In this document: positions 7,801 to 16,954 of the stretch, one piece after another
Numbering within the stretch: the first letter of the stretch is position 1
How the letters are laid out: the number at the start of each line of letters is the position of its first letter
Source of the DNA: CALCKU01 sp964654665
Lineage (GTDB): Bacteria > Pseudomonadota > Alphaproteobacteria > Caulobacterales > Maricaulaceae
Length of the DNA stretch: 64,000 nucleotides
Direction: 5' to 3'
Assembly: GCA_964654665.1 (NCBI GenBank)
Contig: CAZZKV010000004.1
Span: 57,039 to 121,038 of the forward strand
Translations under genes and position numbers: made by a program
The notes under the pieces: model-generated
What the model saw: only the letters and a program-made list of their open reading frames with translations
Database searches by the model: none
Told to the model about the DNA's origin: nothing

Positions 7801-9798
7801 ATGTTTTTTTTTAAGCTAGCAAGACTTATGCAAACTTACCGTGCAGAAGTAGATGGCGGTGCTAGCCGCAAAAAAAAACGAAAACGAGAGTTTTTCGGCG
7901 TCGCCTTTCTTGTGTTATTTGCTATCGGCGTCTTGACGTATTGGCAGGGTAAAAATTATCTCTTTGAAGGTTTACCTAACCTACCCGATAAGGCCGCAAT
8001 GTGGGATCTTAATAAAAAAGATAATTCCACAATATTGGATATGAATGGTTTGGAGATCGGACATAGAGGTCCTTATTTAGGGCGTCCATTAAAGCTTTCG
8101 GAAATGCCAGCTTTTCTTCCGCAAGCCTTTTTAGCGATCGAAGATGAGCGTTTTTACAAACATACAGGAATTGATAGAAAAGCCATTTTTCGTGCTTTTT
8201 TCGAAAACACTAAAGCCGGAAGAACAGTACAGGGCGGCTCAACACTAACCCAGCAATTAGTTAAAAACATGTTGCTTACGCCTGATCAAAATTATCGTCG
8301 AAAATTTCAAGAAATGTGGCTTGCTTATGAAATGGAAAAACGGTTGAGCAAACCCGAAATATTAGAACTTTATCTAAACCGTATCGATCTAGGAAACCGT
8401 GCATTTGGCGTTGAAGCTGCCGCGCAACGTTATTTTGGAAAAAGCGCAACATCAATATCGCTTGCAGAAGCTGCCATGCTTGCCGCCCTACCCAAAGCCC
8501 CATCGCGTTATAACCTCGTAGAAAACTATGCCGGTGCACATGAACGTTCTAAGCTCGTCTTGCGACGTATGCTTTCTAATAATTTTATCACGGTATTGGA
8601 ATTGAACGAAGCCGAAACGAATAAACCGGTTATTGCCGCGCAAGGTGAAAGCCCTATTGATCCAGCGTATATCGGACATGCTTATGACAGAATTACAGAA
8701 CGGGCTAACGAGTTAATTGGGCATAAACATAAAGACCTGATAATCAAAACAACCTTGAATCCGGCTTTACAAAAATCAGCACATATCGCATTAACGAAAA
8801 CGCTCGATATACATGGCAAAAAGAAAAAAATACAAAATGGAGCGCTTGTTTCTATAGATACACAAACAGGTGCCATCCGTGCACTTATCGGAGGCCGTGA
8901 TTATAATTCGAGTAAATTCAACCGGGCTATCCAGGCCAAACGTCAACCCGGATCATCTTTCAAAGCTTTCGTTTATGCGGCAGCATTAGAACATGGCTTT
9001 ACTCCGGGAACTGTGCGTATAGATGAACCCACGGAAATCGGGGAATGGGCTCCAGAAAATTATACGCGGCGATATCGTGGTCCAATGACAATGCGCGAAG
9101 CGTTCAAACTATCAATCAATACTATAGCTGCACAGGTCGGTGCGGAAGTCGGCCCCTCTAATATAGCAGAACTGGCCCGCCGATTTGGGATCACAACAAA
9201 TATGCGTCCAACTTATTCGATAGCACTCGGATCTTCCGAAACAACATTGTTGGATATGACAGCAGCTTATATGGTTTTTGCCAATGAAGGTAAACGACGC
9301 CCTCCTTATCTCATAGAAAGTATTATTGATACATCTGGAACACAACTTTACAAGCGCCGGAAGAGAGCGCCCGAACAAGTTTATGCTATCCCCTATGCAC
9401 GACAAATGAATGGAATGTTGCGCGACGTAATTGACTCAGGGACCGGGCATGGCGCGCAACTCGGCACACGCCAAGCAGCGGGGAAAACCGGTACATCTCA
9501 AGATTATCGCGATGCTTGGTTCATCGGGTTTACCGCCCATTATACAACTGGCGTATGGATGGGTAATGATGACAATACACCGACGAAAAAAATAACAGGG
9601 GGGCTGCTACCTGTCGATGTATGGAAGGCCTATATGCGAGCAGCCCATAAAAACAAAAAACGACGTCCAATTAATGCCCCTGACCCACTGATAAAAGATG
9701 ATAGGACGCGTAACCTTATTGTTTTTTATGAACGTTTAACAGCAGATTTCATGAATGAACGTGATATTGCAAATGGACGTAAAACAGTGCAAAATTAG
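7801..9798 (+). CDS. Class A penicillin-binding protein (PBP1A family)
   Basis: Bifunctional peptidoglycan glycosyltransferase/transpeptidase, 665 residues. A basic cytoplasmic tail precedes one membrane helix (about 31-48). The GT51 domain spans about 70-250 with catalytic Glu in 'IEDERFYKH' (E114) and 'GGSTLTQQLVKN'. The transpeptidase domain has SxxK at S385-K388, SIN at 438-440 and KTGT at 562-565. It polymerises and crosslinks peptidoglycan in the periplasm. It is short for the family and lacks a long C-terminal extension. The start could also be at 7828. Confidence 0.93.
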   Translation: MFFFKLARLMQTYRAEVDGGASRKKKRKREFFGVAFLVLFAIGVLTYWQGKNYLFEGLPNLPDKAAMWDLNKKDNSTILDMNGLEIGHRGPYLGRPLKLSEMPAFLPQAFLAIEDERFYKHTGIDRKAIFRAFFENTKAGRTVQGGSTLTQQLVKNMLLTPDQNYRRKFQEMWLAYEMEKRLSKPEILELYLNRIDLGNRAFGVEAAAQRYFGKSATSISLAEAAMLAALPKAPSRYNLVENYAGAHERSKLVLRRMLSNNFITVLELNEAETNKPVIAAQGESPIDPAYIGHAYDRITERANELIGHKHKDLIIKTTLNPALQKSAHIALTKTLDIHGKKKKIQNGALVSIDTQTGAIRALIGGRDYNSSKFNRAIQAKRQPGSSFKAFVYAAALEHGFTPGTVRIDEPTEIGEWAPENYTRRYRGPMTMREAFKLSINTIAAQVGAEVGPSNIAELARRFGITTNMRPTYSIALGSSETTLLDMTAAYMVFANEGKRRPPYLIESIIDTSGTQLYKRRKRAPEQVYAIPYARQMNGMLRDVIDSGTGHGAQLGTRQAAGKTGTSQDYRDAWFIGFTAHYTTGVWMGNDDNTPTKKITGGLLPVDVWKAYMRAAHKNKKRRPINAPDPLIKDDRTRNLIVFYERLTADFMNERDIANGRKTVQN

Positions 9799-9905
9799 AG
9801 TTTTTTTTATTACCACTTTCTAACGCAAATGTCATTTCAACATAACCTTTCAATAACACCCTTCCCCTTATGGTCTTCACGTTGATCACAGGAAGACGAT
9901 AAAAT

Positions 9906-10577
9906 ATGAAATATATATTCTTTTTAATTTTCTTTATTTTGGGAACAACAAGCAGTTCTGCCTTGGCAAACATGCAATTCAAAGACAATGATGGAACGTT
10001 TCGCATTGCCCATGTACAATCAGCCTTAGAGTGCAAAAAACTCTGTGCCAGTGAAACCCTATGTCGCGGTACGGTAACATATCAGGCTGATGTAACTAAG
10101 TCCGGTATGTTATGCAGACTAAACAATGGCATAGGCGAAAATAGTCCCTTTAAGGTTACTCCCCCTCCTCCAGTTAATTTAACTGTTGCCCTATCAGATT
10201 TAAATCGCTACCGCGCTCAGCACAATCTATCGCCTGTTACTTTAAACGATAAATTAATCAAAGCTTCAAAAATCCATGCCAATGACCTCGCACAATCAGG
10301 AGACGCATCCCATACAGGTTCTGATGGTTCAACGCATAGTGATCGCGTTCAACGCCAAGGCTATTATTTTTCGATAGCGGCTGAAAACGTTGCTACAGGT
10401 CAAAAAAGCTGGAAAAAAGTCTTTGAAGCCTGGCAAAAAAGCCCGGGACATAATGCTAACCTTCTTCTACCTGAAGCCACAGAATTTGGCGCGGCCCTAA
10501 CCTTTGAACCGACAACGACATACGCTACATATTGGACTATGCTTATGGCAGCACCGCTTAACGAGTCCTATCATTAA
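9906..10577 (+). CDS. Secreted PAN-like plus CAP (SCP) domain protein
   Basis: A 223-residue exported protein. A signal peptide ends near 'SSSALA' (about residue 21). Residues 22-75 contain four Cys in a PAN/Apple-like pattern ('ALECKKLCASETLCRG', 'GMLCRLNNG'). Residues 95-220 form a CAP domain with 'LNRYRAQHNLSPV', 'IHANDLAQSGDASHTGSDGSTHSDRV' and 'AENVATGQKS', and 'SPGHNANLL' near the end, carrying the conserved His and Glu. The start has an AGGAAG ribosome site. Bacterial CAP proteins lack a single known function. It precedes another PAN-type protein gene. Confidence 0.85.
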   Translation: MKYIFFLIFFILGTTSSSALANMQFKDNDGTFRIAHVQSALECKKLCASETLCRGTVTYQADVTKSGMLCRLNNGIGENSPFKVTPPPPVNLTVALSDLNRYRAQHNLSPVTLNDKLIKASKIHANDLAQSGDASHTGSDGSTHSDRVQRQGYYFSIAAENVATGQKSWKKVFEAWQKSPGHNANLLLPEATEFGAALTFEPTTTYATYWTMLMAAPLNESYH

Positions 10578-10660
10578 TTTTACCTGCTTTATGGTTAACA
10601 CAAAGCTAAGACTCCTTAGTTCATAATCACTCCGTTGATTCGTTAACTATCGAGGTAATT

Positions 10661-11701
10661 ATGCACCGTTCAGTTCTTACTTTTATTGTCATGGGTGTTT
10701 CAGCTACGGCCCTACCTGCTATTGCTGCGGATATCGGGATGTATCGTCCGGGTACACCTTATAGCAGTATCATAGCCCAAGCAGCGGATATATGTGAGGC
10801 GCAATGTACGGGAGATGCACAATGCCGAGGCTGGAATTTTGTCAAAATAAAGCCAACCGCACGTAACGGTGTTTGCGAATTTAATTCCCAAATAGCCGCC
10901 CCTGTCGCAAGCCCCATTAGTGTTAGCGGAGAAAATTATGAAACGCCCAGATCTGTAAAGGTGCATCAAGGAAAGGCAAATGTCATTCGCGTCGGTACGC
11001 CTCCACATGCAACGACACAGCAACGCGTAATAACGAATACAGCGCCGCGTCGCCGAATTATACGCGAGCCCATTCCAAACCAAGTTAAAGTGCAACAATC
11101 TGCTCATAAAACAGCCCCTGTAAGCCTGAATGAGCAACAGAACCAACAACGCCAAGGTTTACCCCCAACAATACACCATCAGAAAAGCCGTCCTATTCCT
11201 TCCCAAACACACACGCGCGCGCCACGTTTCCAGCATAATTTAGATGATTATAATTCCGCACAGCCCGTACGACATTCGCATATACCACAAAATGGACCAC
11301 ACTATCCACAAGTCCCGAAAATTCAACCACAACATAGCCACAGAATTCAAACAAACCATCGCCCACCAGTGCTACAAAATACGCCGCGTCGTGTCGCCCA
11401 ATCTGCACAAGGCTATAATCCAAAGAGGGTACAACAGCATACTATTCCGGCACAACAGGCGGCTCGAGGTCCATACATCCAACAAAATGTACGTCGCAAA
11501 CAAATAGACAGCCATCTGTCCAATACCGCGACAACGCAACAAAGCCTCTTCGGCTCACTTCATGATGATGTCCAAGTACCGCGGTCGATCACACCTTCTG
11601 ACACCAAAAACCCTAATGTTCCTATCGCAACAACTCAAGCTGTCCCCACAAAACCCGTCACAACAGAAACATTATTTGGGCTAGCCGGTGCACCAAAGTA
11701 A
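10661..11701 (+). CDS. Secreted PAN-like protein with long Gln/His/Pro-rich tail
   Basis: A 346-residue exported protein. The signal peptide ends near 'ALPAIAA' (about 23). Residues 24-90 form a PAN/Apple-like domain with Cys in 'ADICEAQCTGDAQCRGWNF' and 'NGVCEFNS'. From about residue 100 to the end the sequence is low complexity, rich in Gln, His, Pro and Arg, and probably disordered and positively charged. The domain resembles that of the preceding gene, so the two are likely co-expressed relatives. It may bind cell wall or surface glycan; this is a guess. Confidence 0.75.
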   Translation: MHRSVLTFIVMGVSATALPAIAADIGMYRPGTPYSSIIAQAADICEAQCTGDAQCRGWNFVKIKPTARNGVCEFNSQIAAPVASPISVSGENYETPRSVKVHQGKANVIRVGTPPHATTQQRVITNTAPRRRIIREPIPNQVKVQQSAHKTAPVSLNEQQNQQRQGLPPTIHHQKSRPIPSQTHTRAPRFQHNLDDYNSAQPVRHSHIPQNGPHYPQVPKIQPQHSHRIQTNHRPPVLQNTPRRVAQSAQGYNPKRVQQHTIPAQQAARGPYIQQNVRRKQIDSHLSNTATTQQSLFGSLHDDVQVPRSITPSDTKNPNVPIATTQAVPTKPVTTETLFGLAGAPK

Positions 11702-11705
11702 TGAG

Positions 11706-12029
11706 CTAAACACGATAAAATTTATTAAATATCGAAAGAATAGCCAATCCAGATAAACGGAACCAACCAAACATAACAAATAATACAAATGCGGCTATCA
11801 CACCGGCCAACATTGATTGCCCAATGAGCATTGTATCCAATCCTGCTAATAACAATGTATTATTACCACCGGAAAGGCCCGTAATTATGGCTAAAAAAAC
11901 CCAAACACCAGCCCAATAAAAGTTTACAAGTTTATTTTTACGGGGCCAGTAAACCATCGGTATAAAAAAAAGGGATGCAAAAACAACTGTAATCAAAAAC
12001 ATAATAACTGGCGCTAAATAATATATCAT
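11706..12029 (-). CDS. Small integral membrane protein, unknown
   Basis: A 107-residue protein with about three membrane segments (roughly 5-27, 38-58 and 75-97) and a 'YWPRKNKLVNFYW' loop. I recognise no family. It starts at the ATG 12027-12029 and ends five bases from the convergent PAN gene. It lies downstream of prfC on the same strand, about 70 bases away, but nothing ties it functionally to translation. Confidence 0.6.
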   Translation of the reverse strand: MIYYLAPVIMFLITVVFASLFFIPMVYWPRKNKLVNFYWAGVWVFLAIITGLSGGNNTLLLAGLDTMLIGQSMLAGVIAAFVLFVMFGWFRLSGLAILSIFNKFYRV

Positions 12030-12102
12030 GATCGGTAATCTTTCATCCGTTTTAACTCCTAGTTATTATTCAATATTCAGGCCAACACTCCCTTTTTAAT
12101 AT

Positions 12103-13701
12103 TTATCGGCGTTCTTTTGTTGTTAAAAACCGTATATTAGGGTTTTTTTCTTGTGCATATCCAACATCCCATACGGTTTTCGCTAAAAATACAGGCGCGC
12201 CATCAATATCCTCACCGATGGTTGCCGGATTTTTATCAATAAAGGCCTTCAAGTCTTCAGAATTATCACAGTCAATCCATCGAGCAATTTGAAACATTGG
12301 CATTTCAAACGTAACTTCAAGACCATATTCTGTCTTAATTCGCTCTTTCATCACATCAATCTGCAAGGCTCCGACAGCCCCAACAATCATATCAGCCCCC
12401 ATTGCGGGCTTAAATAATTGTGTGACCCCTTCCTCAGCAAGGCTTTCTAGTGCCTTTCGTAAATGTTTGGCCTTAAGCGGGTCTGCCAATCGTGCTCGCC
12501 GCAAGATTTCAGGGGCAAAATTAGGAATTCCTGCAAATTTAACTTTACCACTCTCCGACAGGCTATCACCGACACGCAAAACACCGTGGTTTGGAATACC
12601 AATCACATCACCAGCATAAGCATTCTCAGCAAGCTCCCGATCCTGAGCGAAAAATAAAATCGGATTATGAACTGATAGCGTTTTATTATTGGCTGTTTTC
12701 AACTTCATACCACGCCGAAATTCACCTGAACAAAGCCGTAAAAAAGCAACGCGATCACGATGATTTAAGTCCATATTCGCTTGAACTTTAAAAACAAACC
12801 CCGCGACCTCTTTATCAGATGGAGACAGGGTAATATCCACGCCTGATTTTTTAGCTTTCTCTGCTGCAGGTCCTGGTGCAAAAGCCGCCAGAGCATCAAT
12901 TAATTCCCTAACACCAAACCTCCGTAAGGCTGAACCAAAGTAAATTGGGGTTAAATGTCCTTCACGAAATGATTGTTCGTTAAAATCGCCATATTCCGCG
13001 GCCAATAAGGCCTCTTCCCGAAATGTTTCGAGTAATTGACCATCAGAAAAATGCTCGCCGGTACGTATATCATCAATTGGAGTGCGCGGTGCACCATAAG
13101 CGGTTTCCCCATCTTGTCCTCGATGAAAAAATGACAAAAATTCTTTCGTTTTCAAATCAATAACGCCTTTAAAACGGCGCCCTGATGCGGCTGGCCACTG
13201 CATCGGTACAACATCCAAGGCCAATTTATCTTCTATTTCAGATAAAATATCGAATGGATCACGCGCTTCCCGGTCAAATTTATTAATAAATGTTATAATT
13301 GGGATATCCCGCAATCGACAGACTTCAAATAACTTTAAAGTTTGAGGTTCGATACCCTTCGCCGCGTCCAAAACCATGACAGCACAATCTGCTGCGGTGA
13401 GTGTCCTATACGTATCTTCAGAAAAATCCTCATGCCCTGGTGTATCAAGTAAATTAAAAATAAGGTCTTTATGTTCAAATGTCATCACAGAGGAAGAGAC
13501 TGAAATTCCGCGTTCTTGTTCTATCTTCATCCAATCTGACTGTGTCCGGCGGGCTTCCCCCCGTGCCGCTACACGCCCTGCCTGATGTATAGCTCCAGCA
13601 GAATAGAGCATATTTTCGGTCAATGTAGTCTTACCCGCGTCTGGATGAGAAATAATTGCAAAAACACGGCGGCGATTGGCCTCAAGATTAAGTTTACTCA
13701 T
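12103..13701 (-). CDS. prfC: Peptide chain release factor 3
   Basis: GTPase RF3, which recycles RF1/RF2 from the ribosome after termination. The 532-residue protein has G1 'SHPDAGKTTLTE', a switch region 'QERGISVSSSVM', G3 'DTPGHEDFSEDTYRTL', and G4 'INKFDRE', followed by the RF3-specific 'KGVIDL' segment and C-terminal domain 'ALQIDVMKERIKTEYGLEV'. The start at 13701 (MSKLNLEANRRR) matches family length and has an AAGGAA ribosome site; the open frame could extend 18 codons upstream. Confidence 0.96.
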   Translation of the reverse strand: MSKLNLEANRRRVFAIISHPDAGKTTLTENMLYSAGAIHQAGRVAARGEARRTQSDWMKIEQERGISVSSSVMTFEHKDLIFNLLDTPGHEDFSEDTYRTLTAADCAVMVLDAAKGIEPQTLKLFEVCRLRDIPIITFINKFDREARDPFDILSEIEDKLALDVVPMQWPAASGRRFKGVIDLKTKEFLSFFHRGQDGETAYGAPRTPIDDIRTGEHFSDGQLLETFREEALLAAEYGDFNEQSFREGHLTPIYFGSALRRFGVRELIDALAAFAPGPAAEKAKKSGVDITLSPSDKEVAGFVFKVQANMDLNHRDRVAFLRLCSGEFRRGMKLKTANNKTLSVHNPILFFAQDRELAENAYAGDVIGIPNHGVLRVGDSLSESGKVKFAGIPNFAPEILRRARLADPLKAKHLRKALESLAEEGVTQLFKPAMGADMIVGAVGALQIDVMKERIKTEYGLEVTFEMPMFQIARWIDCDNSEDLKAFIDKNPATIGEDIDGAPVFLAKTVWDVGYAQEKNPNIRFLTTKERR

Positions 13702-13771
13702 GTATCCATTTCCTTTGAGGCAGCCATAATCAGTACAAGCGATGCTTGCAAGCATCAGATAAAGTCCGTTA

Positions 13772-14134
13772 TTATTTTCGCGGCTCTATAGGCTCGGTTA
13801 GGAAATGGCGACCATCGCGATCTTCTATTTCTATAATCCATAGATCGGGGTCGTCATCAATTCTTGCGTTAATGAGATCATCTACCGCATGTTCATTATC
13901 ATAGTCTTTGGACCACCATACGCGCTCCCCTGACATATTCCGCATCGCTCGATAAAGTGAAAAACTCTCATTTCCACGCCTTACTTTCACCAAAACAGCA
14001 CCAGCGTCACCATCCCCCCGCCGGATAAGACACGCAAAAGCTCCCCCCGCTTGTGCTCTCCGGATTAAGGCCATGGCCCATATATCAGCCTTTAGCGAAA
14101 TCAATGAACTCTCCTTCTCTTTAAAAGGGCACAT
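13772..14134 (-). CDS. DUF1491 family protein
   Basis: About 120 residues. It carries the alphaproteobacterial DUF1491 pattern: 'SLKADIWAMALIRRAQAGGAFACLIRRGDGDAGAVLVKV' followed by 'DDDPDLWIIEIEDRDGRHFL' near the C-terminus. The family is small, cytoplasmic and of unknown function. The open frame continues upstream to 14332, but similarity begins only after the ATG at 14134, and the upstream part would overlap the divergent BcsB-like gene. The divergent spacing of about 80 bases likely holds both promoters. Confidence 0.85.
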   Translation of the reverse strand: MCPFKEKESSLISLKADIWAMALIRRAQAGGAFACLIRRGDGDAGAVLVKVRRGNESFSLYRAMRNMSGERVWWSKDYDNEHAVDDLINARIDDDPDLWIIEIEDRDGRHFLTEPIEPRK

Positions 14135-14216
14135 AGTCTGATTTTTTCGCCTGTCATAGCAAATTTGGCATCTATTTTGCTGGGTTATCGCCATATTAAC
14201 AATGAGGCGATGTTTA

Positions 14217-16910
14217 ATGTCCCAGTTTAAAAACTTATTATCTCTCCATACAGCTTCGCAAGCAACAATTAGGATGATTTTAACCTTGGCAGTGACAAGC
14301 CCGATTACAGCGAATGCAGACGTTACATACACGCCGCGTAAAACCCCAACCGCTGTTACAAAAATTATAAAGTCGAACTTTGAAAACCCTTCTCAGCAAG
14401 ACTTCAGACAGCTTGATTGGCGCAATCCACAAACCATTTTACGCTTCGATGCTCCTGAAAATAACTGGGTTGAAGACATCGAGTTACTGCTGTCTGGCAT
14501 ACCCACGGATACTGTTAGCACAGCCCTTCCCCTAACCGTGTCCCTGAATAACGCACCACCTATCGTTATTCGTCCCCGTGGTAATCGTTTTGATGCACGG
14601 GTAAAACTGAAAGCTTCCTATTTTCGGACAACAGGCAATGTAATCAAGATTACCTATCAAGCACCAGCAACAGCGGCGTGTCTTACCCAGTCTGATGGCG
14701 GGTATAAAGTCAATATGAACCAAAGCTTTATTGTCATGAAAGCTCACGCCAAGCAAAGAAATCTGCGTATTAAAGAAGTCGCCGATATGTTGCATTCTGA
14801 AAGTTTAGCGCCAAAAACGGTCAGTATTCTAACCCGTGGAGCCAATACTCTCAAACTTCAAGCTCTGGCATCTCAAGGCTTGGCTATGAGAATGAATGAA
14901 ATGCCGGATTTACGCCTAACTTCTGGACAATCCGATATGGAAATTATCGTCGCAACACGCGATAAGTTAAAGGGATTAGTCACAGACCAAGAGATTTTAG
15001 ATGGTTTTGGTCCCAAAATATACGTCCACAAAGGGACAAAACCAAAAATCGTGATTACAGCGGATGTCCCACAAGATTTATTAGCATTATCGAAAACCTT
15101 TGCGAGCCGTAAATTGCCTGAAACTCGTCGCGAAGCAGTCAGTTTTGGGGAATTGAAATCCCAACCAGAAATCAAAACAAAACGCATTCAATCTGGTCAG
15201 CGTACCAAAATAGCGGCATTAGATAATCCGTCATTCGGACATAGTTGGTCTCCTAATCCAAAGGTAATTAAATTCAATCTAGATGACCCGCGCAATCAAT
15301 CCGGCAATGTTATTTTGCACCTCTCTAATAGCAAAAACGTAGCCGAACGTTCTAAAGTTTCTGTGGCTTTAAACGGTACTGCATTAGGATTAACCAATCT
15401 GGATAAGAAACGAAAAACGGTTGCCTTTAACATTCCGGTTGGCACGTTAAAAGGCCATGATAACACCTTAACAATCACCCCCGATTTACATCCCAAAAAT
15501 TCGGATATAGGCTGCGGGATTACTCAGGCATTACCAGGGCTTAGCCTTAGAAAGCGGTCAGCGATTAGTCTGCATTCTAACACGCCGTCACCTATAACTG
15601 AATTAAGCCGTTTCACATCATCCGGAGCCCCTTTTAGTAATAATGCGGGCAATCAATCGCAGGTCATTTTTACCGCCAGGGCTTCTTCTGATCTCGCGGC
15701 ATCTCTGAAAATTATTGGCCAACTCGCGAAAGTCTCAGGACACAGTTGGGCTAATGCCGATTTCGTTATGTCGAGTAATTTTGATGCCACAACAGCAACA
15801 AAAAACTTGCTAGTGATCGGACCAAGAAATAATATTCCAACACCAGTTATAACGAATGCCCCTAAAAGCCTTACTACAGCTTTGCGGGGACACGCTCTAA
15901 CAGCGGCTCTAGACGACAATGCCGCGATAACCCGTGTTGCTAGTCTTGATAATAATGAGACGTTACGCCTAGCTGCCCGTAAAATATCGACTCGCTCTCG
16001 CGTGAAGTCCGGCGGTGTTGCAGCCCTATATATCCAAGATGGGCGTATGATTGGCCTCATTACAAATACTGGTAATCAATCCTTTAACCGTAGCGTTGAC
16101 GCATTAATCGATGACAATCAGTGGAACGAGCTTTCAGGGTCTGTTTCACGGTGGAACAAAAATACTGTTTTAATGGCTCAAGTCGCCAAACCTACGGCTC
16201 TTTCCGCACGCATAACATCAGATAATACCATAAATAACAAACTCTCTATATTTCAAAATGGTCAATCTAAGCTCTTGCACGCAAGTAATTACCTTGCAGA
16301 TACAGCAATGGCACTGGGTGATATCGCTAAAGTAAAATGGGATGCAGCTCTTGGGTTTCTTATCAATGAAACATCCTCAAAAACACAGTCTGTCAATACA
16401 TCTTACGCCAATTTAAAGGCATATGAACCTCCCCATATCAAACGTACGAAAATAACAAATCCAGTAGTTACACCACAACAATTTCCTACAAAACAATCAG
16501 AACCTGGTAAAACAGCTGAAATAAGGTCGGTTAATTTAAAATCTATACCCACCCCACAGCTTAAGTTAAGAGGCCCAATTTCTGAACGCAAACCGGTTTC
16601 AGTACATAATACGGTCAACTGGTCTGCATTAGCAGGAAAGGTTAAACACCTTTCAAAGTGGAAAACAATTTCATGGAGAGACTTTGGACTACAAGATGAT
16701 ATCAATACCTTACAAAGAAAAACATCTGGGTTACGCCGCTATATAGCTAGAGTTGTTGGAAACTCCCCTGTAGGCGAAGCAAAAAATGCCGTCATTTGGA
16801 GTGAACGTAATACAAGCACACCCGGTATTTTATTAGTTCTAGTTTTTATTTCCGGCTTATTCATTTTAGCTTTTGCTAGTCCAAGCTCTCGGTTAGGCGG
16901 TCATCATTAA
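14217..16910 (+). CDS. BcsB-like periplasmic protein (cellulose synthase regulatory subunit family)
   Basis: About 897 residues. The N-terminus has an export signal ('MILTLAVTSPITANA'), the body resembles two repeats of the BcsB carbohydrate-binding/flavodoxin-like arrangement, and one C-terminal membrane helix ('TPGILLVLVFISGLFILAFA', about 870-890) anchors it. Family-like points are 'ITYQAPATAACL', 'ELSRFTSSGAPFS' followed by a 'LVIGPRNN' strand, and 'MIGLITNTGNQSFNRSVDALI'. BcsB guides nascent cellulose across the periplasm together with BcsA. No BcsA-like synthase is nearby, so the partner is unknown. ATG 14217 has a GAGG ribosome site; 14202 is less likely. Confidence 0.65.
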   Translation: MSQFKNLLSLHTASQATIRMILTLAVTSPITANADVTYTPRKTPTAVTKIIKSNFENPSQQDFRQLDWRNPQTILRFDAPENNWVEDIELLLSGIPTDTVSTALPLTVSLNNAPPIVIRPRGNRFDARVKLKASYFRTTGNVIKITYQAPATAACLTQSDGGYKVNMNQSFIVMKAHAKQRNLRIKEVADMLHSESLAPKTVSILTRGANTLKLQALASQGLAMRMNEMPDLRLTSGQSDMEIIVATRDKLKGLVTDQEILDGFGPKIYVHKGTKPKIVITADVPQDLLALSKTFASRKLPETRREAVSFGELKSQPEIKTKRIQSGQRTKIAALDNPSFGHSWSPNPKVIKFNLDDPRNQSGNVILHLSNSKNVAERSKVSVALNGTALGLTNLDKKRKTVAFNIPVGTLKGHDNTLTITPDLHPKNSDIGCGITQALPGLSLRKRSAISLHSNTPSPITELSRFTSSGAPFSNNAGNQSQVIFTARASSDLAASLKIIGQLAKVSGHSWANADFVMSSNFDATTATKNLLVIGPRNNIPTPVITNAPKSLTTALRGHALTAALDDNAAITRVASLDNNETLRLAARKISTRSRVKSGGVAALYIQDGRMIGLITNTGNQSFNRSVDALIDDNQWNELSGSVSRWNKNTVLMAQVAKPTALSARITSDNTINNKLSIFQNGQSKLLHASNYLADTAMALGDIAKVKWDAALGFLINETSSKTQSVNTSYANLKAYEPPHIKRTKITNPVVTPQQFPTKQSEPGKTAEIRSVNLKSIPTPQLKLRGPISERKPVSVHNTVNWSALAGKVKHLSKWKTISWRDFGLQDDINTLQRKTSGLRRYIARVVGNSPVGEAKNAVIWSERNTSTPGILLVLVFISGLFILAFASPSSRLGGHH

Positions 16911-16954
16911 ATGGTGTTACAAAATTGGGTTTAAACAGCCCATATTTAAACACT

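Noticed and set aside
13772..14332. DUF1491 gene with a 66-residue N-terminal extension
   Set aside because: The extension has no family similarity and would overlap the start of the divergent BcsB-like gene; ATG 14134 is preferred.
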